A DNA stretch of 64,000 nucleotides. Origin: Prorocentrum cordatum (taxonomy: Eukaryota; Sar; Dinophyceae; Prorocentrales; Prorocentraceae). The notes under the pieces are model-generated. The model did not search any database. It was not told the DNA's origin and worked only from the letters and a program-made list of their open reading frames with translations. Positions 20,532 through 29,708 of this stretch are shown in pieces. Position 1 is the stretch's first letter, and every line of letters begins with the position of its first letter. The position numbers were made by a program, and so were the translations under genes. The stretch is taken from assembly GCA_963575745.1 (NCBI GenBank), contig CAUYUJ010020593.1, forward strand, positions 293,179-357,178, given 5' to 3'.

Positions 20532-22316
20532 TCAGTCTGCCCTCAGAGCACCCTGGTTGCCTGGCAGCACGGGCGGGCTCGGCACCGAGGCCAAGCCGGC
20601 GAACACGGCGGCGAGCAGGGACGAGACGTGGTTGCCGAAGGTCACTACCAGCGGCGGTGCCTTGCTCAGCTCCGAGACCACCCTTGTCTGCTTGGCGTAC
20701 CGTTTCAGGGTCGAGTCTGACGTCACGCGCATCCTGAGCTTTGCCTCCAACGGGGTCCGCAGACGGTGCAGGATGTCGTGTGACACTCCCCCGTGGCGAA
20801 GCCCGTACAGCGTGATCCCCAGGTGCGTCAGCTGGAGCTCTGCCGCCGCCTCCGCCAGCTTGGTCGAGAGGTCCCCGGGCGGGTAGTTCCAGATGCGGTC
20901 CGTTGACGACTGGCACCGGCGCTTCAAGACCAGGAGGCAGGGGTGCACAAACGGGATCGAGTCCAGGAGCACCGCGTCGCCCCAGCTGTTGGTCTTGCTG
21001 GGGTTGCCCAGCTCCGCCGGCGCCAGCAGCAGGCCCCAGACGTCCGCGGCCCCTCCGGCCGCCGCGACGGGGGCGACCAGCTGGAGCGACGTGAGCGAGT
21101 CGCATTCGCCTGGCCGAAGGTAGGCCGCGAACGAGACCAGGAGTGCCACAGCATGCTCCACAAGGTTCCGGTGCAACAGGACGCCAATGATCGCAGCCAG
21201 CAGGACCCAGGGCAACGGCATCCGTGACCGGCGCGGCACGACTTTGCCCCATCCTGCCAGGGCCCGCGATGTGCGCGGGAGCGCAGCAACGCCCCAGCGG
21301 CCGAGGTCTGGGTAGAAGAACTTCACCGCGGCGACCAGCTTGCTCGCATCGTCGCCAGTGAAGCCCCCGAAGAACAGCTTGTCCAGGAACAGCACCAGGC
21401 AGAGGTCCAGCTGCTCGTAGTTCTCCCAACCCTGGCGGGCTGCCGTGGCCCACTGGACGAAGGCCAGGGCTCGGCGGTGGTAGTCCTTGTACGTCGCGGG
21501 CTTCACCGACCGCCCCTCCAAATAGGTCAGCTGCTGCAAGGTCGGCAGGGCGAAAGGCGACGGGGGCAGCGGCAGGCAGCGTCGGCGCGCTGCCGTCTGA
21601 ACCCCGCTGGGAATCGCAGTCTGCCCCGCCTGCCACGCGTGGGCCTCCGGCTGCAGAGTCCGCGTCGTGTATGGGGCCGTCCTTGATGAGGCTCGGGAAT
21701 GGCGGGACGGCCGGCAGAGGCTCGGCGTCACCGTCAGCAGCCACAGCACCAGGAGCAGCAGCCGAGGCGCCCGGGTCGCGCGCCTGCTTGATGAAGAGAC
21801 GACCTCGGGCCGAGGGATTGCGTTCAGACGGAACCCATCGGACAGAAAGCCTGACCCCGCAAGCCAACGACAAGGCGCAAACTTCTCGAAGGACGTCTCG
21901 AATCTGAAAAGCCCCCGACCGCCCTTTTCCCACTGCGAGAGCCAGCCCGAGGTTGTCGACGAAGACGAGCAGCCGTCGCCCGAACGCCGAGCGGCTCCGG
22001 AGCAGGTGACGAAGAGCCGAAGACAAGGCCAAGCCCTCGAGGCGGAGGATGTTTGCGTCGGCCCCCCATTTGAAGCTCTGGACCACCTGCCACCGGCTGG
22101 GATGCATGAAGTCGGCGTCGACGGGGTCGAACGAGCACGCGTCCGCGTGCGCCTGCAGCAGTCCAGCGGTGAAGCCAAGCTGCTCGTCCTGGAGCGCCGA
22201 GTCGGACTCGGTGCCCGCGCCAGCGCCGACGTCCGGGGCCGCGCCCTCGGCAAGGAAGGCGTGGGCGCGCGCGTTGGCTGCCCCAGCAGCGCGGTAGCGC
22301 CAGCGCTCCGCCACAC
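20532..22316 (-). CDS. tyrosine recombinase (integrase) of the YR element
   Basis: The open frame has 594 codons, but only the part after about 21590 is in sense; upstream the real reading is RNase H in another frame. An N-terminal SAM-like region (GRSVKPATYKDYHRRALAF) is followed by the catalytic domain with Arg in YLRPGECDSL (21114-21116), an Arg-His box YGLRHGG (about 20790), His in VSHD, and the nucleophile Tyr in LKRYAKQT (20697-20699). That is the R..RH..H..Y pattern of phage-type recombinases and of DIRS/Ngaro elements. It would join circular cDNA to the target without a DDE integrase. It lies in a third frame relative to RT-RNase H, so expression needs a frameshift, re-initiation or a spliced message. 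Confidence 0.85.
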   Translation of the reverse strand: MWRSAGATALLGQPTRAPTPSLPRARPRTSALARAPSPTRRSRTSSLASPLDCCRRTRTRARSTPSTPTSCIPAGGRWSRASNGGPTQTSSASRAWPCLRLFVTCSGAARRSGDGCSSSSTTSGWLSQWEKGGRGLFRFETSFEKFAPCRWLAGSGFLSDGFRLNAIPRPEVVSSSSRRATRAPRLLLLVLWLLTVTPSLCRPSRHSRASSRTAPYTTRTLQPEAHAWQAGQTAIPSGVQTAARRRCLPLPPSPFALPTLQQLTYLEGRSVKPATYKDYHRRALAFVQWATAARQGWENYEQLDLCLVLFLDKLFFGGFTGDDASKLVAAVKFFYPDLGRWGVAALPRTSRALAGWGKVVPRRSRMPLPWVLLAAIIGVLLHRNLVEHAVALLVSFAAYLRPGECDSLTSLQLVAPVAAAGGAADVWGLLLAPAELGNPSKTNSWGDAVLLDSIPFVHPCLLVLKRRCQSSTDRIWNYPPGDLSTKLAEAAAELQLTHLGITLYGLRHGGVSHDILHRLRTPLEAKLRMRVTSDSTLKRYAKQTRVVSELSKAPPLVVTFGNHVSSLLAAVFAGLASVPSPPVLPGNQGALRAD

Positions 22317-23937
22317 GGCCGAAAGAGGCGGCCTCCGACACCTGGCAGTGCCGGCGGCATACCCCGCAGCCCCAGTGGGAGGCGTCGCTGGCCGCGACGA
22401 CGCTGTGCCAGACGGCGTCGGTGCGGACGACGAGCAGCGGGAGCAGGCCCATGGCCGTCGTCAGCTCCTGGCGAACCGAGAGCCACAAGTCCAGCACGCG
22501 CCCTTTGCCAGCCTGCGCGAAGGCGTACACGCTGGACAGGACGGAGAGCGCGGACCGCTGGAGCAACATGACCCACGTCAGGTGGCCGACCAGGATCTCC
22601 ATGACGTCGCCACTGCAGCGCCCCTGGGAGAGCAGCTCGGCCAGAGCTACCTTCAGGCGCCACACTCGCTTCCGCGAGACCCGCACAGTATGGTTCACAC
22701 CGTCCAGCTCGAGCCCAACGAAGTTCACCTTCGACGACGCGCCGGTCTCCTCGTGCGCCACGAAGCCGGAGTCGGAGAAGGCGCTCGCCACTTGCTGCCC
22801 AGCGGATGCAACGGCCTGGCGGGGCCCGCCGAGCACCAAAAAGTTGTCGACGTAGACGGCCCCCTGCAGGACAGCGGGGGCCAGCGGCGACGCAGCCGAG
22901 CGATCGCTGAGCAGCCGATCGGCGGGCAGGCCCCCTCGTCGGGCGCCCTCTTCAACCACGAGCTGGCAGAGGTGCAGCGCCCAGCTCCAGCCCATGGGGA
23001 GCACTGCGAGGTGCGGGGTCAACAGGTCTCCCGGGCGAGTTGGGCGGCCATCCACGGCCGGGCAGCCAACGGCACCAGCTCGGACCGTCTTCAGCCTGAA
23101 AGCGTCGCCCAGCTCGGCAGGGATGGCGATGGCGTAGAACGCGTTCTGGATGTCCCCGGCAGAGAAGTAGCACACGTCGCAATCGGCCGACTCGATCTGG
23201 CTGAACGCGGCCGCCATCGGCAGCTGGGTCCGAGGCGGAGGAAGGAAGTCCAGGTTTGCCCACCTCGTGTCGAAAATGATACGCTGGGCCCCGCTCTTCT
23301 TGGCCACCATGAAGATGCCAAGCGACGGCGGCCGGCCAGTGGCGAGGGCGCAGCGCACCATGCCACGGGAGTGCATCTGCTTGACGAAGCCAGCGTAGTT
23401 GGAGATGGTGCGGAAGGCTGGGTCGGAGTAAGGGCGCACCAAGCCCAGCTCCATCCTGAGGCGGTCAGCGTCAGCGGCACTGCGACGCGAGTTGGCCAAT
23501 AGATCCCTCAACCATGTGTGGTGCTCCGGGGCGAGCGCGTCCGACAGCTGCACTGGCGCCGCGCCCGTCTCGGGCCAGGACACGAGGTCCTTGTTGTAGG
23601 GCACGACCGGGGAGGAGTCGCCATACGCGATGGCATTCCCACAGAGCTCGCGGAGGCCCCCGCGGGCGCTGACGTCCTGCGGCTTGGGCCCCAGCGCAAC
23701 GCAGTTGTCCAGCACGCGCTCCTTTGCGAGGGACTGGGTGACCGTGTCCAGCTGGGCGGGCCCGTCGTAGGAGCGGCCAGCCATAAAATTGAGGGACTCG
23801 ATAGCGTGGTTGGCGAGCCTAGCGCTGTGCTGAAGCCGCTGACGCCGTCGCTGAATAGCCCGGGAGCCGCCAGGCAGGCTGGCGGGCACGACGAGCGGGG
23901 AGAGAGGGAAAATGTCTCGCTGACGACTGGCCACCAT
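21640..23937 (-). CDS. reverse transcriptase and RNase H of the YR element
   Basis: The start is taken at Met 23937 (MVASRQRDIFPLSP), 92 bp after the end of the upstream ORF; the frame is open further upstream but reads as a shadow there. RT motifs: FDTRWANLDF, motif A Asp in AGDIQNAFYAI (about 23150), LPMGWSWALHLCQ, and YVDNFLVLGG (22841-22858). The last has YVDN in place of YVDD, a variant I associate with DIRS-type RTs of dinoflagellates. RNase H follows with Asp in VAASDASHWG, Glu in ILRLEGLAL and Asp in VFVDNLGLAL. The sense reading fades around 21640, after which the recombinase continues in another frame while this frame stays open by chance to the methyltransferase-like ORF. Confidence 0.85.
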
Positions 23938-24028
23938 GTTGGGCCAGGAGCGAAGGGCCTGCACTGGGAGCTCCCGCGCGCGGCCAGGGCGCGGGCAGCA
24001 GCCTTGTCCTGTCGAGAGGCCCCGCGGC

Positions 24029-25279
24029 TCACGAGCCGCTGCCGCGGCCCGGCCGTGGCCCCCGGCCCGGCGGCGGCCTCGCGAGAGCCCTCTCCTCCCG
24101 CGCCTTGCGGCGCTCCTTGGCCACGGCGTTCTCGGCGGCGACCTGCTCAGAAATCCACTTTGCCAAAGCCGGGCACACCATGATCCCTCGAGTGTTCTGC
24201 AGCCCTGTGAAAAAGAAGCTCTCGTCATGCTGGCCATCAGGGCCCGACGACCCAAGCAGAACGTCTTTGAGCTTTTCCTCGCACAATTGGATCTGGCGGC
24301 AGATGAGTTCGAGAGCGGCGATGTTGCTGGCGTCCAGCTGATCGTAGCACAGCGCGGTCTGGAAGATCTTTGACATCTCCGAGTGAAGCAGCATGACGGG
24401 ATCGTCCAGCCCCAGGCGGCAGGCGGAGCGGAAAGCGATGTGGTGCCCGACCGCCGACCCGCCATTCTCGAGCATGTAGTTGGCACACCACAGGACCGTA
24501 CACGGGCCAGGCACGACCCAGTCCGGCCAAGACTGCTGGCGCATGGCTCTGACCCCCTCGCGGAACTCCTTGTGACGCCGGCCCTCCTGGTCGTAGGTGA
24601 CGGCCAGCGTGCGGAAGTCGTCCCCTGCAGCAGCTGGTGGAAGCCCAGCGCCCCCTGCGAGAGCAGCGTGGAGGCCTTCGTGCCCAGCCGCAGCGGCGGC
24701 GGCGGCCGCGCCGCCGCCCATGCCTCCTGCCGCGGGGGCCCCCGCTGCTGGGCCAAAGGCGGCTGCAGCGCCAGCAGCTCCAGCACCCGCTGCGACGTAC
24801 GCTGGAGCAGGAGCCCCGGGAATGGGCGGAGGCGCCAGAGCACCGGCGAGGCCGGCAGGCCCGGCTGCAGCGGCAGGTGCGATGGGCGCCGCTGCTGCAG
24901 CGGCCGCGGCGTGGCCCAGCCCGGCAGGCACGACGGCATCGGCGCCCCCTGCGGCGGCCAAGGCGGCGTCGTGCTCGGCGACGAGCCTGAGGGCTGCAGG
25001 GCGCAGCGCGTGGTAGTCGGCGAGCGTGAGGGGCTGCGCGAAGTCGTACACGGGGATGCCTGCAGCCGCGGCCGGCGGGGGCCCCCCGCCAGGAACCCTG
25101 CGATACCAGGCGCGGATGTCCGTGTTGGCGGGCTCCAGCTCCTCCACGTACAGATCGTTGTCGGGAGTGACCACCACTGCGTGGAGGGGCTGAAGCTGAG
25201 AAACACCCACCACAGTGCGGCCATGCAGCAACGGAGGGTCGACCGCATACTCGATGAACAGCTCATCACCCTCTATCAT
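24029..25279 (-). CDS. ORF1 (Gag-position protein) of the YR element
   Basis: 416 codons. The N-terminal third (MIEGDELFIEYAVDPPLL) is acidic, followed by an Ala/Pro/Gly-rich linker of about 110 residues. A conserved-looking globular part (DFRTLAVTYDQEGRRHKEF to KWISEQVAAENAVAKERRK) comes next, then a short Arg/Gly/Pro-rich basic tail. Similar proteins sit in front of DIRS-type RTs in dinoflagellates; no catalytic motif is seen and a Gag-like or nucleic-acid binding role is an inference from position and tail. Its ATG overlaps the TGA of the preceding ORF as ATGA, and its end lies 92 bp before the RT start. Confidence 0.75.
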   Translation of the reverse strand: MIEGDELFIEYAVDPPLLHGRTVVGVSQLQPLHAVVVTPDNDLYVEELEPANTDIRAWYRRVPGGGPPPAAAAGIPVYDFAQPLTLADYHALRPAALRLVAEHDAALAAAGGADAVVPAGLGHAAAAAAAAPIAPAAAAGPAGLAGALAPPPIPGAPAPAYVAAGAGAAGAAAAFGPAAGAPAAGGMGGGAAAAAAAAGHEGLHAALAGGAGLPPAAAGDDFRTLAVTYDQEGRRHKEFREGVRAMRQQSWPDWVVPGPCTVLWCANYMLENGGSAVGHHIAFRSACRLGLDDPVMLLHSEMSKIFQTALCYDQLDASNIAALELICRQIQLCEEKLKDVLLGSSGPDGQHDESFFFTGLQNTRGIMVCPALAKWISEQVAAENAVAKERRKAREERALARPPPGRGPRPGRGSGS

Positions 25280-25842
25280 TTAATCACGCCCGAACCACGC
25301 GGCTGCTGATGCGCTCGGCTGCCCGCAGGCAACACAGACGGCGCTGGCCGGGGCGCCGGTGGAGGCTGCTCCACCAGGGCGCGTCGGCAGCACCCCAGCC
25401 CGGCAAGCAGCCACCGAAGCGCCTCCACGAGCAGCGGGCCCGCGAGCGACACTGCAAGCTGCTGCCCAGGCTCCTGCCCGGCCCCCGCCGAGCACTCCTG
25501 GAGCAAGGCGATGCACTCCTCGATGGAGGGCGGCCGCAGCTCCACGATCGGCTCCGCGCACGGCGGAGCAGGCTGGACCCAGGCGGCGCAGGCCTCGGCT
25601 GAGGGCGCCTCTGGCTCCAAGGGCGCCTCCGCAGCCGGCGGAGGATCGGGTGGTGGCGGCCCGCCACCAGAAGGCGCGAGCCCGCGCGAGGCTGGACCGA
25701 GGGCGAACCCGGCCAAGAGGAGGGCGATCGATGAAATCCAGGCCTCCTCTGGCCGCATCTCGAGAGAAAAGGCTGCGGAGGCAGATAAAGATGACCTTAT
25801 CCAGCAACTCCGAGATGGACATTGATGTCCAGCGGCACTCAT
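25276..25842 (-). CDS. small leader ORF of the YR element
   Basis: 188 codons starting inside repeat A1 and ending with the ATGA overlap to ORF1. The middle (EEAWISSIALLLAGFALG, then Pro/Ala-rich, then PPSIEECIALLQEC) has protein-like composition with helices. A competing frame (start 25822, MSISELLDKVIFIC) is plausible for the first 20 residues only, so a frame slip near 25760 is possible. No family recognised. Confidence 0.45.
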   Translation of the reverse strand: MSAAGHQCPSRSCWIRSSLSASAAFSLEMRPEEAWISSIALLLAGFALGPASRGLAPSGGGPPPPDPPPAAEAPLEPEAPSAEACAAWVQPAPPCAEPIVELRPPSIEECIALLQECSAGAGQEPGQQLAVSLAGPLLVEALRWLLAGLGCCRRALVEQPPPAPRPAPSVLPAGSRAHQQPRGSGVIK

Positions 25843-25876
25843 TCTGCCCCAGAATTAAAGTTCAAGAACACCCATC
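25761..25876 (-). repeat. split direct repeat A1 (outer 5' end)
   Basis: 116 bp matching A2 at 114 positions. The outer edge merges into (CAT)n at 25873-25896. Confidence 0.95.
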
Positions 25877-26434
25877 ATCATCATCATCATCATCATCCTC
25901 GTCGTCCTCCTCCTCCTCCTCCTCCTCCTCCTGCTCCTCCTCCTCCTCCTCCCTCCTCCTCCCTCCTCCTCCTGATCCTCCTCATCCTCGTCCTCCTCCT
26001 CCTCCTCCTTCCCCAACTCCCCCTCCTCCTGCTCCTCCTCCTCCTCCTGCTCCTCCTCCTCCTCCTCCTCCTCCTCCTCCTCTCCTCTCCTCCTCCTACT
26101 CCTCTTCCTCCTCGCCCTCCTCCTCCTCCTCCTCCTCCTCCTCGTCCTCCTCGTCCTCCTCGCCTCCTCCCCTCCTCCTCGTCCTCCTCGTCCTCTCTCC
26201 TCCTCCTCCTCCTCCTCCTCGCCCTCCTCCGCCCTCCTCCGCCCTCCTCCTCCTCCTCCTCCTCCCCCTCCTCCTCCTTCCTCCTCCTCCTCCTCCTTCT
26301 CCTCCTCCTGTTCATGTTCCTAGTCCTGTTCCTGGTCCCCCTCCTCCTCCTCCTCCTTCTCCTCCTCTTCCGCCTCCTCCTCCTCCTTCTCCTCCTCTTC
26401 CGCCTCCTCCTCCTCCTCTTGTTGACGCTGCGCA
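25877..26434. repeat. (CAT)n then (CTC)n tract, right flank of the YR element
   Basis: It starts as CAT repeat and passes into CTC and CGTCCTCCT repeats. With 18183-19206 it shows the element sits inside one compound microsatellite. Confidence 0.93.
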
Positions 26435-27164
26435 GACTCAAAAGGGATGGGTTGTAGCGCTCTCTGGGGCGAGAACAAAGAAGGCACCCTTGCCGATTCA
26501 GGCATAGCGCGACCAGGTAAGCGTGGCCGTCGCAGCAGGAAGAGGACAGTGCCGAAACGACAGGCATACAGATGTAGGCCCGCATGGCAAAAGTATGCGT
26601 TTCCCCCTCCTCCTCCCCATCCTCCTCCTCGCACGTGGACAACAAAGAACTCAGCAACATTGAGGTCGAGACCGGAATAGGCGCAGCCTCCGATGAGCAC
26701 GTAAACGCTGCGGCAGCCAACGCTTCAAGAACCATAGCACCGGCATCTCTGTCCCGCACCCGTCTGGCGCTTCACAACGGACGAACCCCAAGAAAACTCG
26801 ACCATCATCTCCTCCACAGACAATCCCAGGCGATCCATTGCGAGCGCTGGCTTTGAGGTCAACAGGACTGACCTGCTCTCCCAGAGGAAAGCCATGATGC
26901 ACGACGCTGGCGACATCCTGGGGAGCCGTTTGAAGAAACCACACCCACATCCTCTCTAGACGAAGCAATCTTCTCATCCATCTCATTTCAGATCGTCTGA
27001 CATTCAGCGGCAAAGCTGGACTGCACTGCGCCCCCAAGGCTCGAGACAGAAGAACCGAGGCGGGATTGCATCTCAGCGCCGACATGCTTTAGCTTCTCAT
27101 CGATGGTGCTGGGGACCCCAGCCGTTATGTCGCCCACGCTTCCAGGTAAGCAGTCGCTACCACA
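26435..27164 (-). other. possible exon remnants on the minus strand
   Basis: On the minus strand 26735-26440 reads a protein-like frame (MVLEALAAAAFTCSSEAAP and onward). 27130-26930 reads a helical frame (IDEKLKHVGAEMQSRLGSSV, then MDEKIASSRED after a TGA at about 27000). The frames do not join and no family was recognised. These may be exons or pseudogene pieces. Confidence 0.25.
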
Positions 27165-27316
27165 AAAAATACTAAAACAATAGTCTGGGGACTAATTTTT
27201 GAGTATGGTTTGACCTTTTTGGGGTATTTATATATATATATATAAATAATAATAAAAACAACAATTGTTCGTCGAAAATCCCCCTGTAGGGGGACAGGCC
27301 CGACCTAACTGTAGTG
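27165..27316 (-). repeat. foldback family F1, single copy, inverted
   Basis: This is the reverse complement of a unit at 28881-29356: AATAGTCTGGGGACTA, TTTGACCTTTTTGGGGTAT, then TCGTCGAAAATCCCCCTG and TAGGGGGACA. A TA-rich run interrupts it at 27228-27248. Confidence 0.8.
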
Positions 27317-27587
27317 GCAACAGCGGGCTGCATGCGCTGCAAGAGCCTCCACTGCCACCTCCTCAGGAGTCGAACGACCACAGGGGCCGAAGGAACAGGG
27401 GACTGTGCATCTGCCTCGAGCTTCGAGCGCTCGCGCCGCCTGCCACATCATCTTTGAAAAGCAAATAATCCCAGGAAGACATCGAACAATCTTAGGAAAC
27501 AGCGAATAATCTAAGGAAGCAGCGAATACTCTCTGGAACAAACGAACAACATTGTGACTACTTAGCATGGCCGCGAGGCTGGGGGGT

Positions 27588-27693
27588 TATCCACATCCAC
27601 CGCCTGGGAACCGACGCCCTGGTGCCCCAGCGGGCGGTGGATATGGATATCTTTGGGCCCCGGGGGGCCAGAGCATACCCGTATCCACCGCCC
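27588..27693. repeat. hairpin (TATCCACATCCACCGCC inverted repeat)
   Basis: The 17-bp arms 27588-27604 and 27632-27648 pair with one mismatch. A third ATCCACCGCC copy follows near 27680, and GGGCCCCGGGGGGCC at 27655-27669 is itself palindromic. Confidence 0.75.
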
Positions 27694-28134
27694 GCCGAGG
27701 TCCCCGAAAAAATCGATCCTCCGAGCGGTGGTCAGGTACACACTCCCGCCCCTCGGAACAGCCAACTGCCCTGTTCACTTCTGGTAGTGTCCCGAAGAGA
27801 GGGCGGGGAAGCACAGCACGCGCGGCCAGGACAGCCGCACCACTGGATGGGTATTCCTGGACGCCTGAATCAGAGATGCAGCAATTAATCGTGAGCTGGA
27901 TGGTCACAATCGCAGTCCATATAGGCAGAGACAGGACACCTGCGCACAGACAACAAAAATTGAAAGCCCAAGGTCCAGGTCAGCCGACATCAGTCCGGAC
28001 ATCAGGGCTGCGGTGCAGTGGAGACTGCAGGACCTGGACACACCTCAGTATCCCCACACACGCGATCGCAGCGGCGGGGCGCTCGGGGGGAAAATGAGTG
28101 CGTGAATTGCGCAGCGCATTTCGGCAAACCGAGG
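27694..28134. other. unassigned, no gene seen
   Basis: No coding frame was recognised. Most of it may be the body of a retroposed transcript if the spliced-leader match at 28135-28155 is real. Confidence 0.3.
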
Positions 28135-28155
28135 CTTGAGCCAAAACGGCTATAT
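28135..28155 (-). other. relic of the dinoflagellate spliced leader (DinoSL)
   Basis: On the minus strand 17 of 21 positions match the conserved DinoSL, including its last 12 bases without a break (TTTTGGCTCAAG) and TAGCC before them. It would mark the 5' end of an mRNA copied back into the genome, with its body to the left (27.6-28.13 kb). No poly(A) or recognisable ORF was found there. Confidence 0.55.
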
Positions 28156-28678
28156 GCACCCTCCTCCTCCTCCTCCTCCTCCTCCTCCTCCTTCGCCCTC
28201 CCTTTTCCTCCTCCTCCTCCTCCTCCTTCGCCCTCCCTTTGCCTCCTCCTCCTCTTCGCCCTCCCTCCTCCCCCTCCTCCTTCTTCTCCTCCTCCTCGCC
28301 CTGTCTCCCTCTCTCTCCCTCCTCCTCTCCCTCTCTCCTCTCCTCCTCCTCCTCCTCCTCCTCCTCCTCCTCCTCCTCCTCCTCCTCCTCCTCCTCTTTC
28401 CTCCTCCTCCTCCTCCTCCTCCTCCTCCTCCTCCTCCTCCATCCTCCTCCTCCCCCCTCCTCCTCCTCCTCCTCCTCTCCTCCTCCTCCTCCTCCTCCTC
28501 CTCCTCCTCCTCCTCCTCCTCCTCCTCCTCCTCCCTCCTCCTCCTCCTCCCTCCTCCCTCCTCCTCCTCCTCCTCCCTCCTCCCTCCTCCCTCCTCCCTC
28601 CTCCCTCTCCCTCCTCCCTCCTCCCTCCTCCTCCTCCTCCTCCTCCTCCTCCTCCTCCTCCTCCTCCTCCTCCTCGCC
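28156..28678. repeat. (CTC)n tract, 520 bp
   Basis: Almost pure CTC with C/T interruptions. It starts immediately next to the spliced-leader match. Confidence 0.95.
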
Positions 28679-28880
28679 CCCTCCCTTCCTCTTCTGCTGT
28701 GTCCTCTCTCTCTCTATCTGCCCAGGGGGGGCGGCGGGCGCGGCCTCGCCCCAGGGGCAGGGCCCCTGGCACAGCGCCCGGAGCTGGTCCCGGCAGGCCT
28801 GCGGGCGGGCCCCCCCCCCCCGTTCGCGCGGGGGGGCTCCGCGGAGCGCAGGGGCACCCGCAGGAGCCGGCGGTTTGATG

Positions 28881-29356
28881 TCGGGCGTGTCCCCCCTACA
28901 GGGGGAGCTTCGACGAAAAATTTAAAAAATACCCCAAACATACCCCAAAAAGGTCAACAAAATAATCAAAAAACAGTCCCCAGACCATTTGTAGACTATT
29001 TGTTTACTATTTTGGGGGTATGTTTTATTTCTCGTCGGGCGTCCCCCTACAGGGGGAGCTTCGACGAAAAATTTTAAAAAGACTATAAAGAGGTCAACAA
29101 AATACACTCAAAAAAAAGTCCCCAGACTCTTTGTGGACTATTTGTTTTACTATTTTGGGGGTATTTTCGATTTCTCGTCGGGCGTCCCCCGACAGGGGGA
29201 GCTTCGACGAAAAATAAGTTTAAAACAATACTCCAAAAAGGTCAACAAAATACTCAAAAAAATAGTCCCCAGACTATTTGTGGACTATATTTGTACTATT
29301 TTTGGGGGTATATTTTCATTTTTCGTCGAAAATCCCCCTGTAGGGGGACACGCCCA
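28881..29356 (+). repeat. foldback family F1, three tandem units and inverted cap
   Basis: Units start at 28881, 29032 and 29175. Each begins with an imperfect hairpin TCGTCGGGCGTCCCCCTACA / GGGGGAGCTTCGACGA and continues with AAGGTCAACAAAATA and AGTCCCCAGAC. The block closes at about 29319-29356 with an inverted copy of the head (TTCGTCGAAAATCCCCCTG), so the whole is bounded by inverted repeats. Confidence 0.85.
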
Positions 29357-29377
29357 ACCTAACGGTAGTTCCCACAT

Positions 29378-29547
29378 TGAAGGCGCCATAGGACACACAC
29401 ACAGATAGATACATATAAATGCCAACATTCCCCACTGTTTCTCGTGTCTTCTGGGTTTTTCTGTTTATTGCCTGCCGCCGCACTCCCCATGTTTTCCCAT
29501 CTTTTCCTGGGAATCGACGATTCTTTGTGTCTGTGTGCTTTTCCCCT
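29378..29547 (+). mobile_element. short interspersed family S1, copy 1
   Basis: It shares TGAAGG at the left, GGACACAC, TTCCCATxTTTTCCC-like blocks, CTGGGAATCGACGATT and TGTGTCTGTGTG, and ends in a pyrimidine run. It is the most diverged of four copies, all in the same orientation. Confidence 0.7.
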
Positions 29548-29708
29548 CCTGACAAATGGGATTCTGATGGTGGGCGTTTTTTTATTCGGCGTTTCGACAT
29601 TGGGCAGAAAGGGGGGGAGGGGGAGGTGTCCGGCTCTGGACCTCTGCTCAGTGCGACTATCTGCGGCGGTGCGTCCCATGGGGGAGGGACTCCGCCTGCT
29701 CGACACAG

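Larger units (their letters stand above)
19204..25876 (-). mobile_element. tyrosine-recombinase retrotransposon with split direct repeats (Ngaro/PAT-like layout)
   Basis: Read on the minus strand the order is A1 (25876-25761), ORFs, B1 (19645-19491), A2 (19494-19379), a 21-bp spacer, B2 (19357-19204). A1 and A2 are 116 bp each and differ at two positions; B1 and B2 are 155 and 154 bp and differ by one T. A1, ORFs, B1, A2, B2 is the split direct repeat layout of YR retrotransposons. RT, RNase H and a tyrosine recombinase are all present, with no DDE integrase. The ends are GATGGGTG and GCAGGATG, and both flanks are (GAT/CAT)n. The near-identical repeats point to recent insertion. Confidence 0.92.

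Noticed and set aside
19702-25269. Single 1855-codon minus-strand protein
   Set aside because: Only about 23937-21640 (RT, RNase H) and 20508-19702 (methyltransferase-like) read in sense. The beginning is a shadow of ORF1 and the middle a shadow of the recombinase.
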